Source: RGIG4608 sp964534905 (GTDB lineage Bacteria > Bacillota > Clostridia > Oscillospirales > CAG-272). Taken from it: a DNA stretch of 21,998 nucleotides. Below, in pieces: positions 12,325 through 20,146 of this stretch. The position numbers were made by a program, and so were the translations under genes. The notes below the pieces were generated by a model. That model made no database searches. It was not told where the DNA came from and saw only the letters and a program-made list of their open reading frames with translations. Numbering within the stretch: the stretch's first letter is position 1; every line of letters begins with the position of its first letter. The DNA lies in assembly GCA_964534905.1 (NCBI GenBank), contig CAZHPZ010000021.1, positions 1-21,998 on the forward strand, given 5' to 3'.

Positions 12325-12693
12325 GTGATTCAGCAGCAAACAATTTTGAAGGTTGCCGATAACACCGGTGCGAAGGAGATCATGTGCATTCGCGTACTCG
12401 GCGGTACCGCTCGCAGATATGCAAATATCGGCGACGTTATCGTAGCGTGCGTTAAGAAGGCTACTCCCGGCGGCGTTGTTAAGAAAGGCGAAGTAGTTAA
12501 GGCAGTTGTTGTAAGAAGCAAGAAGGGCCTTAAGAGAGCAGACGGCTCTTACATTAAGTTTGATGAGAACTCCGCAGTTATCATCAAGGAAGACAAAAAC
12601 CCCAAGGGTACTCGTATCTTTGGCCCGGTAGCAAGAGAGCTTCGTGAGAAGGATTATCTTAAGATTCTCTCTCTCGCTCCCGAAGTACTTTAA
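12325..12693 (+). CDS. rplN: 50S ribosomal protein L14
   Basis: L14 lies at the subunit interface and binds the silencing factor RsfS in many bacteria. The frame starts with GTG and reads MIQQQTILKVADNTGAKEI, the exact family opening, with CVKKATPGGVVKKGEVVKAV near 47-66 and GTRIFGPVARELR near 94-106. Length (122 aa) is standard. GGAGGA lies 8 nt before the GTG. The first gene of the spc segment in Bacillus-type order. Confidence 0.98.
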   Translation: MIQQQTILKVADNTGAKEIMCIRVLGGTARRYANIGDVIVACVKKATPGGVVKKGEVVKAVVVRSKKGLKRADGSYIKFDENSAVIIKEDKNPKGTRIFGPVARELREKDYLKILSLAPEVL

Positions 12694-12707
12694 TGGAGGT
12701 ATCGGAC

Positions 12708-13022
12708 ATGGCAAAGCTGCATATTAAAAAGGATGATACCGTAGTAGTGCTTTCCGGCGACTCCAAGGGAGTTAAGGGCAAGGTAATCGACGTATCCGTT
12801 AAAGAGGGTAAGGTATTGGTAGAGGGCGCTAATATCGTTCATAAGCACGTTAAGCCCCGTAAGCAGGGAGAAGCAGGCGGTATCGTTGATACCGAGGGCG
12901 CAATCTATGCGTCCAAGGTCGCTCTCTACTGCCCCAAGTGCGATCGCGGTGTTCGTGTAAAGCACAGCATCGTTGACGGCAAAAAGGTCCGCGTTTGTGC
13001 AAAATGCGGCGCAGAGCTTTGA
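12708..13022 (+). CDS. rplX: 50S ribosomal protein L24, zinc-ribbon form
   Basis: L24 starts 50S assembly by binding the 5' region of 23S rRNA. The KOW motif (KKDDTVVVLSGDSKGVKGKV, 7-26) and NIVHKHVKPRKQGEAGGI (42-59) are clear. C75, C78, C97 and C100 (CPKC and CAKC) form a zinc ribbon near the C-terminus. An ATG at 12693 is in frame but overlaps the rplN stop and precedes GGAGG. The start at 12708, 8 nt after GGAGG, fits the family. The protein is then 104 aa. Confidence 0.96.
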   Translation: MAKLHIKKDDTVVVLSGDSKGVKGKVIDVSVKEGKVLVEGANIVHKHVKPRKQGEAGGIVDTEGAIYASKVALYCPKCDRGVRVKHSIVDGKKVRVCAKCGAEL

Positions 13023-13040
13023 TAAGGAGGGAAACAGACA

Positions 13041-13583
13041 ATGGCAAGACTCAGAGATATGTATAAAGCCGAGGTTGCTCCCGCACTTATGAAGAAATTC
13101 GAGTATTCGAGCGTAATGCAGATTCCCAAGCTTGATAAGATCGTTATCAACGTGGGCGTCGGCGACGCAAAGGACAACTCCAAGGCTATTGACAACGTTA
13201 TAAACGACGTTACGCTCATTTCCGGTCAGAAGGCAGTTCCCACGTACGCAAGAAAGTCCGTTGCGAACTTCAAGCTCAGACAGGGAATGAAGATCGGTGT
13301 TAAGGTTACACTCAGAGGCGACAAGATGTACGAGTTCCTTGATAGACTCTTCAACTTCTCACTTCCCAGAGTTCGTGACTTTAAGGGAATCAACCCCAAC
13401 GCATTCGACGGCAGAGGAAACTATGCGCTCGGTCTTAAGGAGCAGCTCATATTCCCCGAAATCGAGTACGAGAAGGTTGAAAAGATCCGCGGTATGGACA
13501 TCTGCTTCGTTACAACCGCAAACACAGATGAAGAAGCAAGAGAGCTCCTCACACTTATGGGCGCTCCCTTCGCTAAGAACTAA
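13041..13583 (+). CDS. rplE: 50S ribosomal protein L5
   Basis: L5 binds 5S rRNA with L18 and sits in the central protuberance, touching the P-site tRNA. ALMKKFEYSSVMQIPKLDKIVINVGVG-type sequence (about 15-41), GQKAVPTYARKSVANFKLRQG (61-81), MKIGVKVTLRG and SLPRVRDFKGI (about 112-122) are signatures. Length (180 aa) matches the family. AAGGAGGG precedes the ATG. Confidence 0.98.
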   Translation: MARLRDMYKAEVAPALMKKFEYSSVMQIPKLDKIVINVGVGDAKDNSKAIDNVINDVTLISGQKAVPTYARKSVANFKLRQGMKIGVKVTLRGDKMYEFLDRLFNFSLPRVRDFKGINPNAFDGRGNYALGLKEQLIFPEIEYEKVEKIRGMDICFVTTANTDEEARELLTLMGAPFAKN

Positions 13584-13597
13584 GGAGGAACGATAGA

Positions 13598-13783
13598 ATG
13601 GCAAAGAAAGCTATGATTCTTAAGCAGCAGAAGGCTCAGAAGTATTCCACACGTGAATACAACCGTTGCAAGATCTGCGGTCGTCCCCATGCTTATCTCC
13701 GTAAGTTCGGCATCTGCCGTATTTGCTTCCGTGAACTCGCTTACAAGGGCGAGATTCCCGGTGTAAGAAAAGCAAGCTGGTAA
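13598..13783 (+). CDS. rpsN: 30S ribosomal protein S14, type Z (zinc form)
   Basis: S14 is in the 30S head next to S3 and S10. This is the short zinc-binding form (61 aa), with C24, C27, C40 and C43 (CKIC and CRIC) and the family pattern RCKICGRPHAYLRKFGICR. The C-terminal GEIPGVRKASW is standard. AAGGAGG precedes the ATG. It is followed by a 175-nt gap, the largest inside the ribosomal cluster. Confidence 0.97.
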   Translation: MAKKAMILKQQKAQKYSTREYNRCKICGRPHAYLRKFGICRICFRELAYKGEIPGVRKASW

Positions 13784-13958
13784 TAAACATATTGTTTATA
13801 CACTCTCCCCTCAAGCGCAAGCTTGAGGAGGGAAAATCGGTTATATAAAACCGCTCCAAACTATCGGAAGGAACAAAATCTTATTGTTTACCACCGATAT
13901 GCCGCCGATGTTACTCGGCAGCAAGAAATTAAACTTGCATATAAGGAGGATTTTAATT
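13784..13958 (+). promoter_or_regulatory. Structured 175-nt spacer between rpsN and rpsH
   Basis: CCTCAAGC-GCAA-GCTTGAGG (13809-13828) is a perfect 8-bp hairpin with a GNRA loop. It is followed by CGGTT/AACCG (13838-13853), ATCGG/CCGAT (13863-13867 with 13894-13898) and TGCCG/CGGCA (13900-13904 with 13916-13920). No U-run follows the first hairpin, so it is not a simple terminator. The last 75 nt are in frame with rpsH but have no start with a good ribosome-binding site. It may be an RNA control or processing element. Confidence 0.5.
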
Positions 13959-14357
13959 ATGCAAATGTCAGACGTAATTGCAGATATGCTGACAAGAATC
14001 AGAAATGCCAACGATGCGAAGCACGCAACCGTTGATATTCCTGCATCTAACATGAAGAAATCAATCGCAGACATTCTCGTTGAAGAGGGCTACGTAAAGG
14101 GCTATCAGGTAATCGAGGATGGCAAGCAGGGCATCATCAGAGTTACTCTTAAGTACACTCCCGCAAAGCAGAAGGTTATCCGTGGAATCCGCCGTGTATC
14201 TAAGCCCGGTCTTAGAATCTACGCAGGCTACGAGGATATGCCCAAAGTTATGAACGGCCTTGGCACAGTTATCGTATCCACTTCTAAGGGTCTTATGACA
14301 GATAAGAAGGCACGCGCACAGAAAATCGGCGGCGAGATCATCGCTTTCGTATGGTAA
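13959..14357 (+). CDS. rpsH: 30S ribosomal protein S8
   Basis: S8 binds helix 21 of 16S rRNA and, in E. coli, represses the spc operon. MQMSDVIADMLTRIRNAN (1-18), VEEGYVKGYQVIEDGKQGI (about 39-57), RVSKPGLRIYA and GLGTVIVSTSKGLMTDKKAR identify it. The frame runs upstream into the spacer, but AAGGAGG about 9 nt before the ATG at 13959 and the family N-terminus fix the start, giving 132 aa. Confidence 0.97.
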   Translation: MQMSDVIADMLTRIRNANDAKHATVDIPASNMKKSIADILVEEGYVKGYQVIEDGKQGIIRVTLKYTPAKQKVIRGIRRVSKPGLRIYAGYEDMPKVMNGLGTVIVSTSKGLMTDKKARAQKIGGEIIAFVW

Positions 14358-14373
14358 TAGGAGGTAGATAGTT

Positions 14374-14913
14374 ATGTCAAGAATCGGAAGAATGCCTATT
14401 ACAGTTCCCGCAGGTGTAACAGTTACAGTCGGCGAAAACAACTTCGTTACTGTAAAGGGTCCCAAGGGTACACTCACACAGCAGCTCAACGCTCGTATGA
14501 GCATCGCTCAGAACGGCAATGAGATTGTTGTTTCTCGTCCCACCGACGAAAAGGAAGACAGAAGCGTACACGGTCTTACAAGAGCACTTCTCAATAACAT
14601 GGTAGTAGGTGTTACTACAGGTTATTCCAAGAAGCTTGAGGTTGTAGGTGTAGGTTACAGAGTAGCAATGCAGGGCAATAAGCTTGTTCTTAACCTCGGT
14701 TACTCTCACGTAATCAACATCGAGCAGCCCGCAGATATCAAGATCGAGACTCCCGATGCAAACACAATCATCGTGAGTGGCGCTGACAAGCAGGCTGTAG
14801 GACAGCTTGCAGCAGTTATCAGAAGCAAGAGACCTCCCGAGCCCTATCACGGTAAGGGTGTTAAATATGCTGATGAGCACATTCGCCGCAAGGCCGGTAA
14901 GACCGGTAAATAA
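14374..14913 (+). CDS. rplF: 50S ribosomal protein L6
   Basis: L6 has two similar alpha/beta domains and lies near the factor-binding site of the 50S subunit. SRIGRMPITVPAGVTV (2-17), VKGPKGTL (28-35), VGVGYRVAMQGNKLVLNLGYSH (about 91-112) and the signature PEPYHGKGVKYADEHIRRKAGK at the end are present, and the length of 179 aa is standard. AGGAGG precedes the ATG. rplR starts 18 nt later. Confidence 0.98.
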   Translation: MSRIGRMPITVPAGVTVTVGENNFVTVKGPKGTLTQQLNARMSIAQNGNEIVVSRPTDEKEDRSVHGLTRALLNNMVVGVTTGYSKKLEVVGVGYRVAMQGNKLVLNLGYSHVINIEQPADIKIETPDANTIIVSGADKQAVGQLAAVIRSKRPPEPYHGKGVKYADEHIRRKAGKTGK

Positions 14914-14931
14914 TGAAAGGAGTGGACACAA

Positions 14932-15291
14932 ATGGTTTCAAGAAAAGATAAAAACCTCGCTCGTCTTAAGAGACATAAGAGAGTCAGAGCAAAGATCTCC
15001 GGAACAACCGAGCGTCCCCGTTTGGCTGTTTACCGTTCCAATGCTAACATCGTTGCACAGATCATCGATGACACAACAGGAACAACATTGGTTTCCGCTT
15101 CCACTCTTGAAAAAGCTTTCGAGGGTAACGGCGGCAACAAGATCGCAGCAAGAGCGATCGGCAGAACAATCGCTGAAAGAGCTAATGCTAAGGGTATCAC
15201 CGAAGTCGTATTCGACAGAGGCGGCTATCTTTATCACGGACGTGTATCGGAGTTGGCTGAAGGCGCTCGCGAGGGCGGCTTGAAGTTCTAA
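14932..15291 (+). CDS. rplR: 50S ribosomal protein L18
   Basis: L18 binds 5S rRNA in the central protuberance together with L5. RLKRHKRVRAKISGTTERPRL (about 11-31), VYRSNANIVAQIIDD (33-47), VVFDRGGYLYHGRV and the C-terminal EGAREGGLKF are family blocks. Length (119 aa) is normal. AAAGGAG precedes the ATG. A hairpin overlaps its stop codon, and a 78-nt gap separates it from rpsE. Confidence 0.98.
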   Translation: MVSRKDKNLARLKRHKRVRAKISGTTERPRLAVYRSNANIVAQIIDDTTGTTLVSASTLEKAFEGNGGNKIAARAIGRTIAERANAKGITEVVFDRGGYLYHGRVSELAEGAREGGLKF

Positions 15292-15350
15292 TCCGCAAGG
15301 ATTAGTCCGGTTTGTACACTGTTCAAAACTAATAAATTATTATTTGAACA
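15288..15350 (+). promoter_or_regulatory. Two hairpins at the rplR-rpsE junction
   Basis: CTAATCC-GCAA-GGATTAG (15288-15305) is a perfect 7-bp stem with a GNRA loop that includes the rplR stop codon. TGTTCAAA (15320-15327) pairs exactly with TTTGAACA (15343-15350), ending just before the rpsE ribosome-binding site. Neither is followed by a T-run. They may set rpsE translation or mRNA stability. Confidence 0.45.
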
Positions 15351-15369
15351 TCAGAAAGAGGAAAATAAC

Positions 15370-15873
15370 ATGGCTAACAGAATTAATGCGGCAGAGCTTG
15401 ACCTCAAGGAACAGCTTGTTGCCCTCAACCGTGTTTCCAAGACCGTTAAAGGTGGACGTATCGCTCGTTTCGCAGCACTTATGGTTGTAGGTGATGAAAA
15501 CGGACACGTAGGTGTTGGACTTGGTAAGGCTGCCGAAGTACCCGAAGCAATCCGCAAGGGTATTGAGGACGCAAAGAAAAATATGATCGAAGTTTCCCTT
15601 AAGGATTCTACTATTCCCCACGAGATTATCGGCGAGTTCGGCGCAGGTAAGGTTCTTCTTAAGCCCGCTGCACCCGGTACCGGTATTATCGCAGGCGGTA
15701 AGGTAAGAATGGTGCTTGAGCTTGCAGGTATTAAGAACATTCGTGCAAAGTGCTTGCGCTCAAACAACCCCACGAACGTTGTTAAGGCAACTATGGAGGG
15801 ACTTAAAGCTCTTCGTACAGCTGAAGAAGTAGCGAAGATTCGTGAAATCAGCGTTGAACAGGTTGAAGGTTAA
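15370..15873 (+). CDS. rpsE: 30S ribosomal protein S5
   Basis: S5 lines the mRNA entry tunnel with S3 and S4 and affects decoding accuracy. KEQLVALNRVSKTVKGGRIA-type sequence (about 13-32), GDENGHVGVGLGKAAEVPEAI (about 41-61), VLLKPAAPGTGIIAGG and NIRAKCLRSNNPTNVVKAT are signatures. Length (167 aa) is standard. The Shine-Dalgarno AAGAGGA is weaker than that of its neighbours and lies close to a hairpin. Confidence 0.98.
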   Translation: MANRINAAELDLKEQLVALNRVSKTVKGGRIARFAALMVVGDENGHVGVGLGKAAEVPEAIRKGIEDAKKNMIEVSLKDSTIPHEIIGEFGAGKVLLKPAAPGTGIIAGGKVRMVLELAGIKNIRAKCLRSNNPTNVVKATMEGLKALRTAEEVAKIREISVEQVEG

Positions 15874-15887
15874 GGAGGAGTAGAACA

Positions 15888-16061
15888 ATGAAAAAAGTAA
15901 CACTCGTCAAGAGCCTTATCGGAGCACTTCCGAACCAGAAAGCAACAGCAGCATCTCTTGGTCTTCACAAGATCGGTAATTTCATCGTTCACGAAGACAA
16001 TGCTGTTTTGGCAGGTAAAATCAAAGTGATTTCCCACCTTGTTAAAGTAGAAAACGTATAA
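15888..16061 (+). CDS. rpmD: 50S ribosomal protein L30
   Basis: L30 is a small protein of the 50S subunit. The 57-residue product starts MKKVTLVKSLIGALPNQKAT and continues with ASLGLHKIGNFIVHED and a C-terminal ISHLVKVENV, the family pattern. In place of the usual KSxIGRP motif it reads KSLIGALP, a small variation. AAGGAGG precedes the ATG by about 9 nt. It sits between rpsE and rplO, its standard place. Confidence 0.95.
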   Translation: MKKVTLVKSLIGALPNQKATAASLGLHKIGNFIVHEDNAVLAGKIKVISHLVKVENV

Positions 16062-16075
16062 GGAGGAAAACAAAG

Positions 16076-16516
16076 ATGAAACTTCATGAACTTTCACCCG
16101 CTGCAGGCTCCACAAAGAGCGTATACAGAAAGGGCCGCGGCCCCGCTTCCGGTAACGGTAAGACTGCAGGTAAGGGACACAAGGGTCAGAACGCTCGCTC
16201 CGGCGGCGGTGTAAGACCTGGATTTGAAGGCGGACAGATCCCGCTTTACAGAAAGCTTCCTAAGAGAGGCTTCCACAACAAATTTGCTACAAACTACGCT
16301 ATCGTTAACATCAGCGCACTTAACGTGTTTGAGGACGGCGCAGTAGTTGATATGGAAACTCTCCTTGCTAAGAAGATCATCCGTAAGTCCCTTGACGGAC
16401 TTAAGGTTCTCGGCAACGGCGAGCTTACCAAGAAATTAACTGTAAAAGCAAACATCTTTTCCGCAACAGCTAAAGAAAAGATAGAAGCAGCAGGCGGAAA
16501 GACAGAGGTGGTATAA
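16076..16516 (+). CDS. rplO: 50S ribosomal protein L15
   Basis: L15 is a late-assembly 50S protein with a long basic N-terminal extension buried in rRNA. MKLHELSPAAGSTKSVYRKG, GRGPASGNGKTAGKGHKGQ (20-38), VRPGFEGGQIPLYRKLPKRGF (about 47-67) and the C-terminal KIEAAGGKTEVV are standard. Length (146 aa) matches Bacillus. The secY start follows after one base, and the AGAGGTGG at the end of this gene acts as its ribosome-binding site. Confidence 0.98.
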   Translation: MKLHELSPAAGSTKSVYRKGRGPASGNGKTAGKGHKGQNARSGGGVRPGFEGGQIPLYRKLPKRGFHNKFATNYAIVNISALNVFEDGAVVDMETLLAKKIIRKSLDGLKVLGNGELTKKLTVKANIFSATAKEKIEAAGGKTEVV

Positions 16517-16517
16517 G

Positions 16518-17852
16518 ATGTTTAAGACGCTGAAGAATGCTTGGAACATTCAAGAAATTCAGAACAAGATACTCTTCACACTGCTTATAATCCTCTTATA
16601 TCGTGTAGGTTCTGCGATTCCCGTACCCTTTGTAAGCGCGGGCATACTTGATGGCTTCAATTCCGCATACGGCGGAACGATCTTCGGATATATGAGTATC
16701 CTTTCGGGCGGAGCTATGGCGCAGGCAACACTTTTCGCACTTTCCGTATCACCCTATATCACAGCTTCCATCGTTATCCAGCTTCTCACGGTTGCGTTCC
16801 CCGACAGCCTCGGTAAGATCGCAAAGGACGGAGAAGAGGGACAGAAGAAGGTTAAGCAGTGGACTCGTTGGGTAACACTTGCAATCGCTCTTGTTACCGC
16901 TTACGGTTACACGGCACTTCTTGCAAATAACAGTTGGATCAATACCGAATACATCACCTGGAAGGGTATGTGGGCTTCCAACGGCTTCTCCGGTACAGTT
17001 TACACACTCGTTATTATGGCATCCTACGTTGCCGGCGCTTGCATCATTATGTGGCTCGCAGAGCTCATCGATGCTAAGGGAATCGGAAACGGTATTTCCA
17101 TAATACTCTTCTTCAACATTATCTCTCGTATTCCTTATCTCCTTGAGGAGCTTTGGAAAATGGTTCGTTATAACGAACACCTTGCTGTCGGTATTCTTCT
17201 CGGTATCGTTTCTGTTTCTATCACAGCAGGAATGGTTATCCTCACGGTTTGGGTTACTCACTCCGAGAGAAGAATTCCCATTCAGTACGCAAAGAGAGTT
17301 GTAGGACGTAAAATGTACGGCGGACAGGGAACAAATCTTCCCATTAAGCTTAATATGACAGGCGTTATGCCCATCATCTTCGCAAGCTCCATCGTTTCTA
17401 TCCTTCCTACTATCGCTACATTCTTCGACGAAGAGAACGGTTTCCGCGTATTCGTTGATAAATGGTTCGGTACAAGTAGCTGGATCTACGTAATTCTTTA
17501 TCTTATATTGATAATTGCTTTCTCTTACTTCTATGTTTTGATTTCCTTCAATCCTTTGGAAGTAGCGAACAACATCAAGAACAACGGCGGATCTGTTCCC
17601 GGTATTCGTACTGGCAGACCCACAGCCGAGTATATTACAAAAATTCTTAACCGCATTACACTTATCGGATCCTTCTTCCTTATCGTAGTTGCAGGACTTC
17701 CTATGATCATCAACATCATATCCGGCAACCAGCTTAAGGGACTTGCGTTCGGCGGATCCTCATTGCTCATCGTTGTAGGTGTTGCAATCGAGACATTCAG
17801 AGACATCGAGGCTCAGATAACAATGCGTAATTACAAGGGATTCCTTGATTGA
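16518..17852 (+). CDS. secY: Protein translocase subunit SecY
   Basis: SecY forms the membrane channel through which SecA or the ribosome passes proteins. Ten hydrophobic segments are visible across 444 residues, beginning with KILFTLLIILLYRVGSAIPVP (about 18-38). The plug region follows helix 1, and GGAMAQATLFALSVSPYITASI-type sequence marks helix 2. ERRIPIQYAKR (about 250-260), NLPIKLNMTGVMPIIFASS and the GIRTGRPTAEYI loop are signatures of the family. It ends in GFLD with a TGA stop. It is placed after rplO as in most bacteria. Confidence 0.98.
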   Translation: MFKTLKNAWNIQEIQNKILFTLLIILLYRVGSAIPVPFVSAGILDGFNSAYGGTIFGYMSILSGGAMAQATLFALSVSPYITASIVIQLLTVAFPDSLGKIAKDGEEGQKKVKQWTRWVTLAIALVTAYGYTALLANNSWINTEYITWKGMWASNGFSGTVYTLVIMASYVAGACIIMWLAELIDAKGIGNGISIILFFNIISRIPYLLEELWKMVRYNEHLAVGILLGIVSVSITAGMVILTVWVTHSERRIPIQYAKRVVGRKMYGGQGTNLPIKLNMTGVMPIIFASSIVSILPTIATFFDEENGFRVFVDKWFGTSSWIYVILYLILIIAFSYFYVLISFNPLEVANNIKNNGGSVPGIRTGRPTAEYITKILNRITLIGSFFLIVVAGLPMIINIISGNQLKGLAFGGSSLLIVVGVAIETFRDIEAQITMRNYKGFLD

Positions 17853-17885
17853 TCGATCGGGAATTAATTTTACGGAGGAATTCGT

Positions 17886-18524
17886 ATGAATTTGATTTTG
17901 ATGGGCGCTCCCGGAGTGGGTAAGGGTACTCAGTCCGCGAGAATATCAGAAAAATGGAATATTCCCGCTATTTCAACAGGAGATTTGCTCCGTGCTGCGA
18001 TCAAAAACGGTACCGAGCTGGGTAAAACCGCAAAGGGCTATATCGACGCAGGACAGCTTGTCCCCGATGAAGTGGTAATCGGATTGGTCAGAGAGCATCT
18101 GTTTTCGGATGCTTGTGCTAACGGCTTTATTTTGGACGGCTTCCCCCGTTCTATTCCTCAGGCTGAGGCGCTTGAGGCAATGGGAGTTAAGATCGATTGC
18201 GTTCTTAACCTCGATATTGCCGATGATGTGATAATCAAGAGAATGACAGGACGCAGAATATGCTCCGGTTGCGGTCTTTCTTATCACATTCTGCACAAAA
18301 AGCCTCTTAAAGAAAATATTTGCGACAAATGCGGCTCATCACTCTACATCAGAAGCGATGACGCCGAGGAAACAGTTAAGAGCAGACTTGTTACGTTCCA
18401 CGAGCAGACAGAGCCGCTTAAGGCATTCTATGCAGAGAGAGGTCTTCTGAAGTCTGTTAACGGAGAGGCTGACGTTGATACTACAACTCAGCTCGTATTC
18501 AAGACACTTGACGAGGTCAAATAA
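17886..18524 (+). CDS. adk: Adenylate kinase, zinc-LID form
   Basis: Adenylate kinase converts ATP and AMP to two ADP in the cytoplasm. The P-loop GAPGVGKGT (7-15), AMP-site STGDLLRAA (30-38), FILDGFPRS (81-89) and GRR (122-124) are intact. The LID carries C126, C129, C146 and C149 (CSGC and CDKC), the four-cysteine zinc site usual in Gram-positives. Length (212 aa) is slightly short for the long form. GGAGGA precedes the ATG. Its TAA abuts the map ATG with no gap. Confidence 0.98.
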   Translation: MNLILMGAPGVGKGTQSARISEKWNIPAISTGDLLRAAIKNGTELGKTAKGYIDAGQLVPDEVVIGLVREHLFSDACANGFILDGFPRSIPQAEALEAMGVKIDCVLNLDIADDVIIKRMTGRRICSGCGLSYHILHKKPLKENICDKCGSSLYIRSDDAEETVKSRLVTFHEQTEPLKAFYAERGLLKSVNGEADVDTTTQLVFKTLDEVK

Positions 18525-19286
18525 ATGATTCAAGTCAAAAATTCAGTGCAATTAGCTGCAATGAAGGAAGCAGGACGAATCACGGGCGAGGCTTTGCTCG
18601 TTGCCCGTGACCTCGTTCGCCCCGGTATAAGTACCAAGGAGATAGATACTGCCGTAAGGCATTATATCGAAAAATGCGGTGCTAAACCGTCGTTTCTCGG
18701 TTATAACGGATTTCCGGGATCTGCTTGCATAAGTATTAATGATGAAGTAATTCACGGTATCCCGAGTGCAAAAAGATTTTTGCAGGAGGGCGATATCGTA
18801 AAGATTGACGTCGGAGCCTTTTATAAGGGCTTTCACGGTGACAGCGCGCGTACAATTCCCGTAGGAAATGTAAGCGATGAGGCTTTCGCGCTTATCAAAG
18901 CGACAAGAGACAGCTTCTTTGCAGGCGCGAAAAATGCCGTGGCAGGTAATCGCATAGGCGATATCGGTTCGGCGGTCGAGGCTTCGGTCAGACCTTACGG
19001 ATACGGCGTGGTTCGAGAGTTTATCGGTCACGGAGTGGGTAAGGATCTTCACGAAATGCCCGATGTTCCCAATTACGGAACTCCGGGACGCGGCACTCGC
19101 CTCTGTAACGGTATGACGCTTGCTATCGAGCCGATGATAAATCTCGGCACGGAGAAGGTTATTATGCTGCCCGACGGTTGGACGGTAAAAACCGCGGACG
19201 GAAAAATTTCCGCTCATTACGAAAATACGGTTGCGATCACTCCCGACGGAGTTCAGATACTGACCTTGATTGAAAAGGATTTCTAA
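18525..19286 (+). CDS. map: Methionine aminopeptidase, type I
   Basis: Map removes the initiator methionine from new proteins. The five metal ligands are present: D95 (KIDVGA), D106 (HGDSART), H169 (GHGVG), E202 (AIEPM) and E233 (ENTVAI), with substrate-site H78 (EVIHGIP). Length (253 aa) is standard for the single-domain enzyme. The gene starts directly after the adk stop, so translation is probably coupled. Only 30 nt separate it from infA. Confidence 0.97.
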   Translation: MIQVKNSVQLAAMKEAGRITGEALLVARDLVRPGISTKEIDTAVRHYIEKCGAKPSFLGYNGFPGSACISINDEVIHGIPSAKRFLQEGDIVKIDVGAFYKGFHGDSARTIPVGNVSDEAFALIKATRDSFFAGAKNAVAGNRIGDIGSAVEASVRPYGYGVVREFIGHGVGKDLHEMPDVPNYGTPGRGTRLCNGMTLAIEPMINLGTEKVIMLPDGWTVKTADGKISAHYENTVAITPDGVQILTLIEKDF

Positions 19287-19316
19287 GCATAAGCAAATAT
19301 TTCAGGAGGAAAAATC

Positions 19317-19535
19317 TTGGCTAAGGATGATGTAATTGAATTTGAGGGTACGGTAGTTGAGGCTCTTCCCAACGCCACCTTCAAGGTACAGCTTCCCAAT
19401 GGGCACATCGTAACGGCTCATATCTCGGGAAAGCTGAGAATGAACTATATCAGAATTTTGCCCGGTGATAAGGTAACCATTGAGGTTTCCGTATATGACC
19501 TTAACAAGGGCAGAATTACCTGGAGAGCAAAATAA
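19317..19535 (+). CDS. infA: Translation initiation factor IF-1
   Basis: IF-1 blocks the ribosomal A site during initiation. The 72-residue OB-fold protein reads MAKDDVIEFEGTVVEALPNA at the start, then FKVQLPNGHIVTAHISGKLR and RILPGDKVTIEVSVYDLNKGRI, matching the family closely. It starts with TTG, 6 nt after AGGAGGA (the family N-terminus and lack of another start support this). A rare start codon would lower its output relative to the ribosomal proteins. Confidence 0.97.
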   Translation: MAKDDVIEFEGTVVEALPNATFKVQLPNGHIVTAHISGKLRMNYIRILPGDKVTIEVSVYDLNKGRITWRAK

Positions 19536-19603
19536 ATTAAGCTGACGGCACACGCCGTTGGGTAACTCATAAAAACCATAATGAAGAAAGGAATGGTAGT
19601 ACA

Positions 19604-19717
19604 ATGAAAGTTAAACCATCCGTAAAGAAGATCTGCGAAAAGTGCAAGATCATCAAGAGAAAAGGCAAAATAATGGTGATCTGTGAGAACCCGAAGCATA
19701 AGCAGAGACAGGGTTAA
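19604..19717 (+). CDS. rpmJ: 50S ribosomal protein L36, zinc form
   Basis: L36 is the smallest 50S protein. The product has 37 residues: it starts MKVKPSVKKICEKCKIIKRK and ends CENPKHKQRQG. The zinc ligands C11, C14, C27 and H32 are present, so this is the metal-binding form. AAAGGA lies about 10 nt before the ATG. A small hairpin (ACGGC-ACAC-GCCGT, 19545-19558) lies in the 68-nt spacer after infA. Confidence 0.96.
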   Translation: MKVKPSVKKICEKCKIIKRKGKIMVICENPKHKQRQG

Positions 19718-19762
19718 TTACAGACCGAAACAAAAATAACCGAATTAAAGAGGTGAAATGAA

Positions 19763-20131
19763 ATGGCTCGTATAGCTGGTGTTGACATTCCAAACGCAAA
19801 GCGCGTTGAAATAGCTCTTACCTACATTTACGGTATAGGCCGCAAGAGTGCAAACGACATTCTTGCAAAGACAGGCATCAATCCCGACACTCGTGCAAAG
19901 GATCTTACAGAGGCTGAAATCGCAAAGCTTCGTGACGAGATCGAAAACTCTTACACAGTTGAGGGTGACCTTCGCCGTGATGTTGCTATGAACATCAAGA
20001 GAAAGGTTGAAATTAACTGCTTCTGCGGTATCAGACACAGAAAAGGTCTTCCCGTAAGAGGTCAGAGAACAAAGACTAATGCAAGAACTCGCAAGGGTCC
20101 CGCAAAGACAATCGCTAACAAGAAGAAATAA
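19763..20131 (+). CDS. rpsM: 30S ribosomal protein S13
   Basis: S13 lies at the top of the 30S head and contacts the P-site tRNA and L5. MARIAGVDIPNAKRVEIAL, YIYGIGRKSANDILAKTGI (about 22-40) and the C-terminal GIRHRKGLPVRGQRTKTNAR block are signatures. Length (122 aa) is normal. AGAGGTGA precedes the ATG. This begins the alpha segment. In E. coli S4 represses from a site before rpsM, but the 45-nt spacer here shows no large structure. Confidence 0.98.
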   Translation: MARIAGVDIPNAKRVEIALTYIYGIGRKSANDILAKTGINPDTRAKDLTEAEIAKLRDEIENSYTVEGDLRRDVAMNIKRKVEINCFCGIRHRKGLPVRGQRTKTNARTRKGPAKTIANKKK

Positions 20132-20146
20132 AGGAGTGGCATAAAG

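Noticed and set aside
13884..13958. Longer N-terminus for S8
   Set aside because: The extra 25 residues do not match S8, and AAGGAGG before 13959 gives the normal family start.
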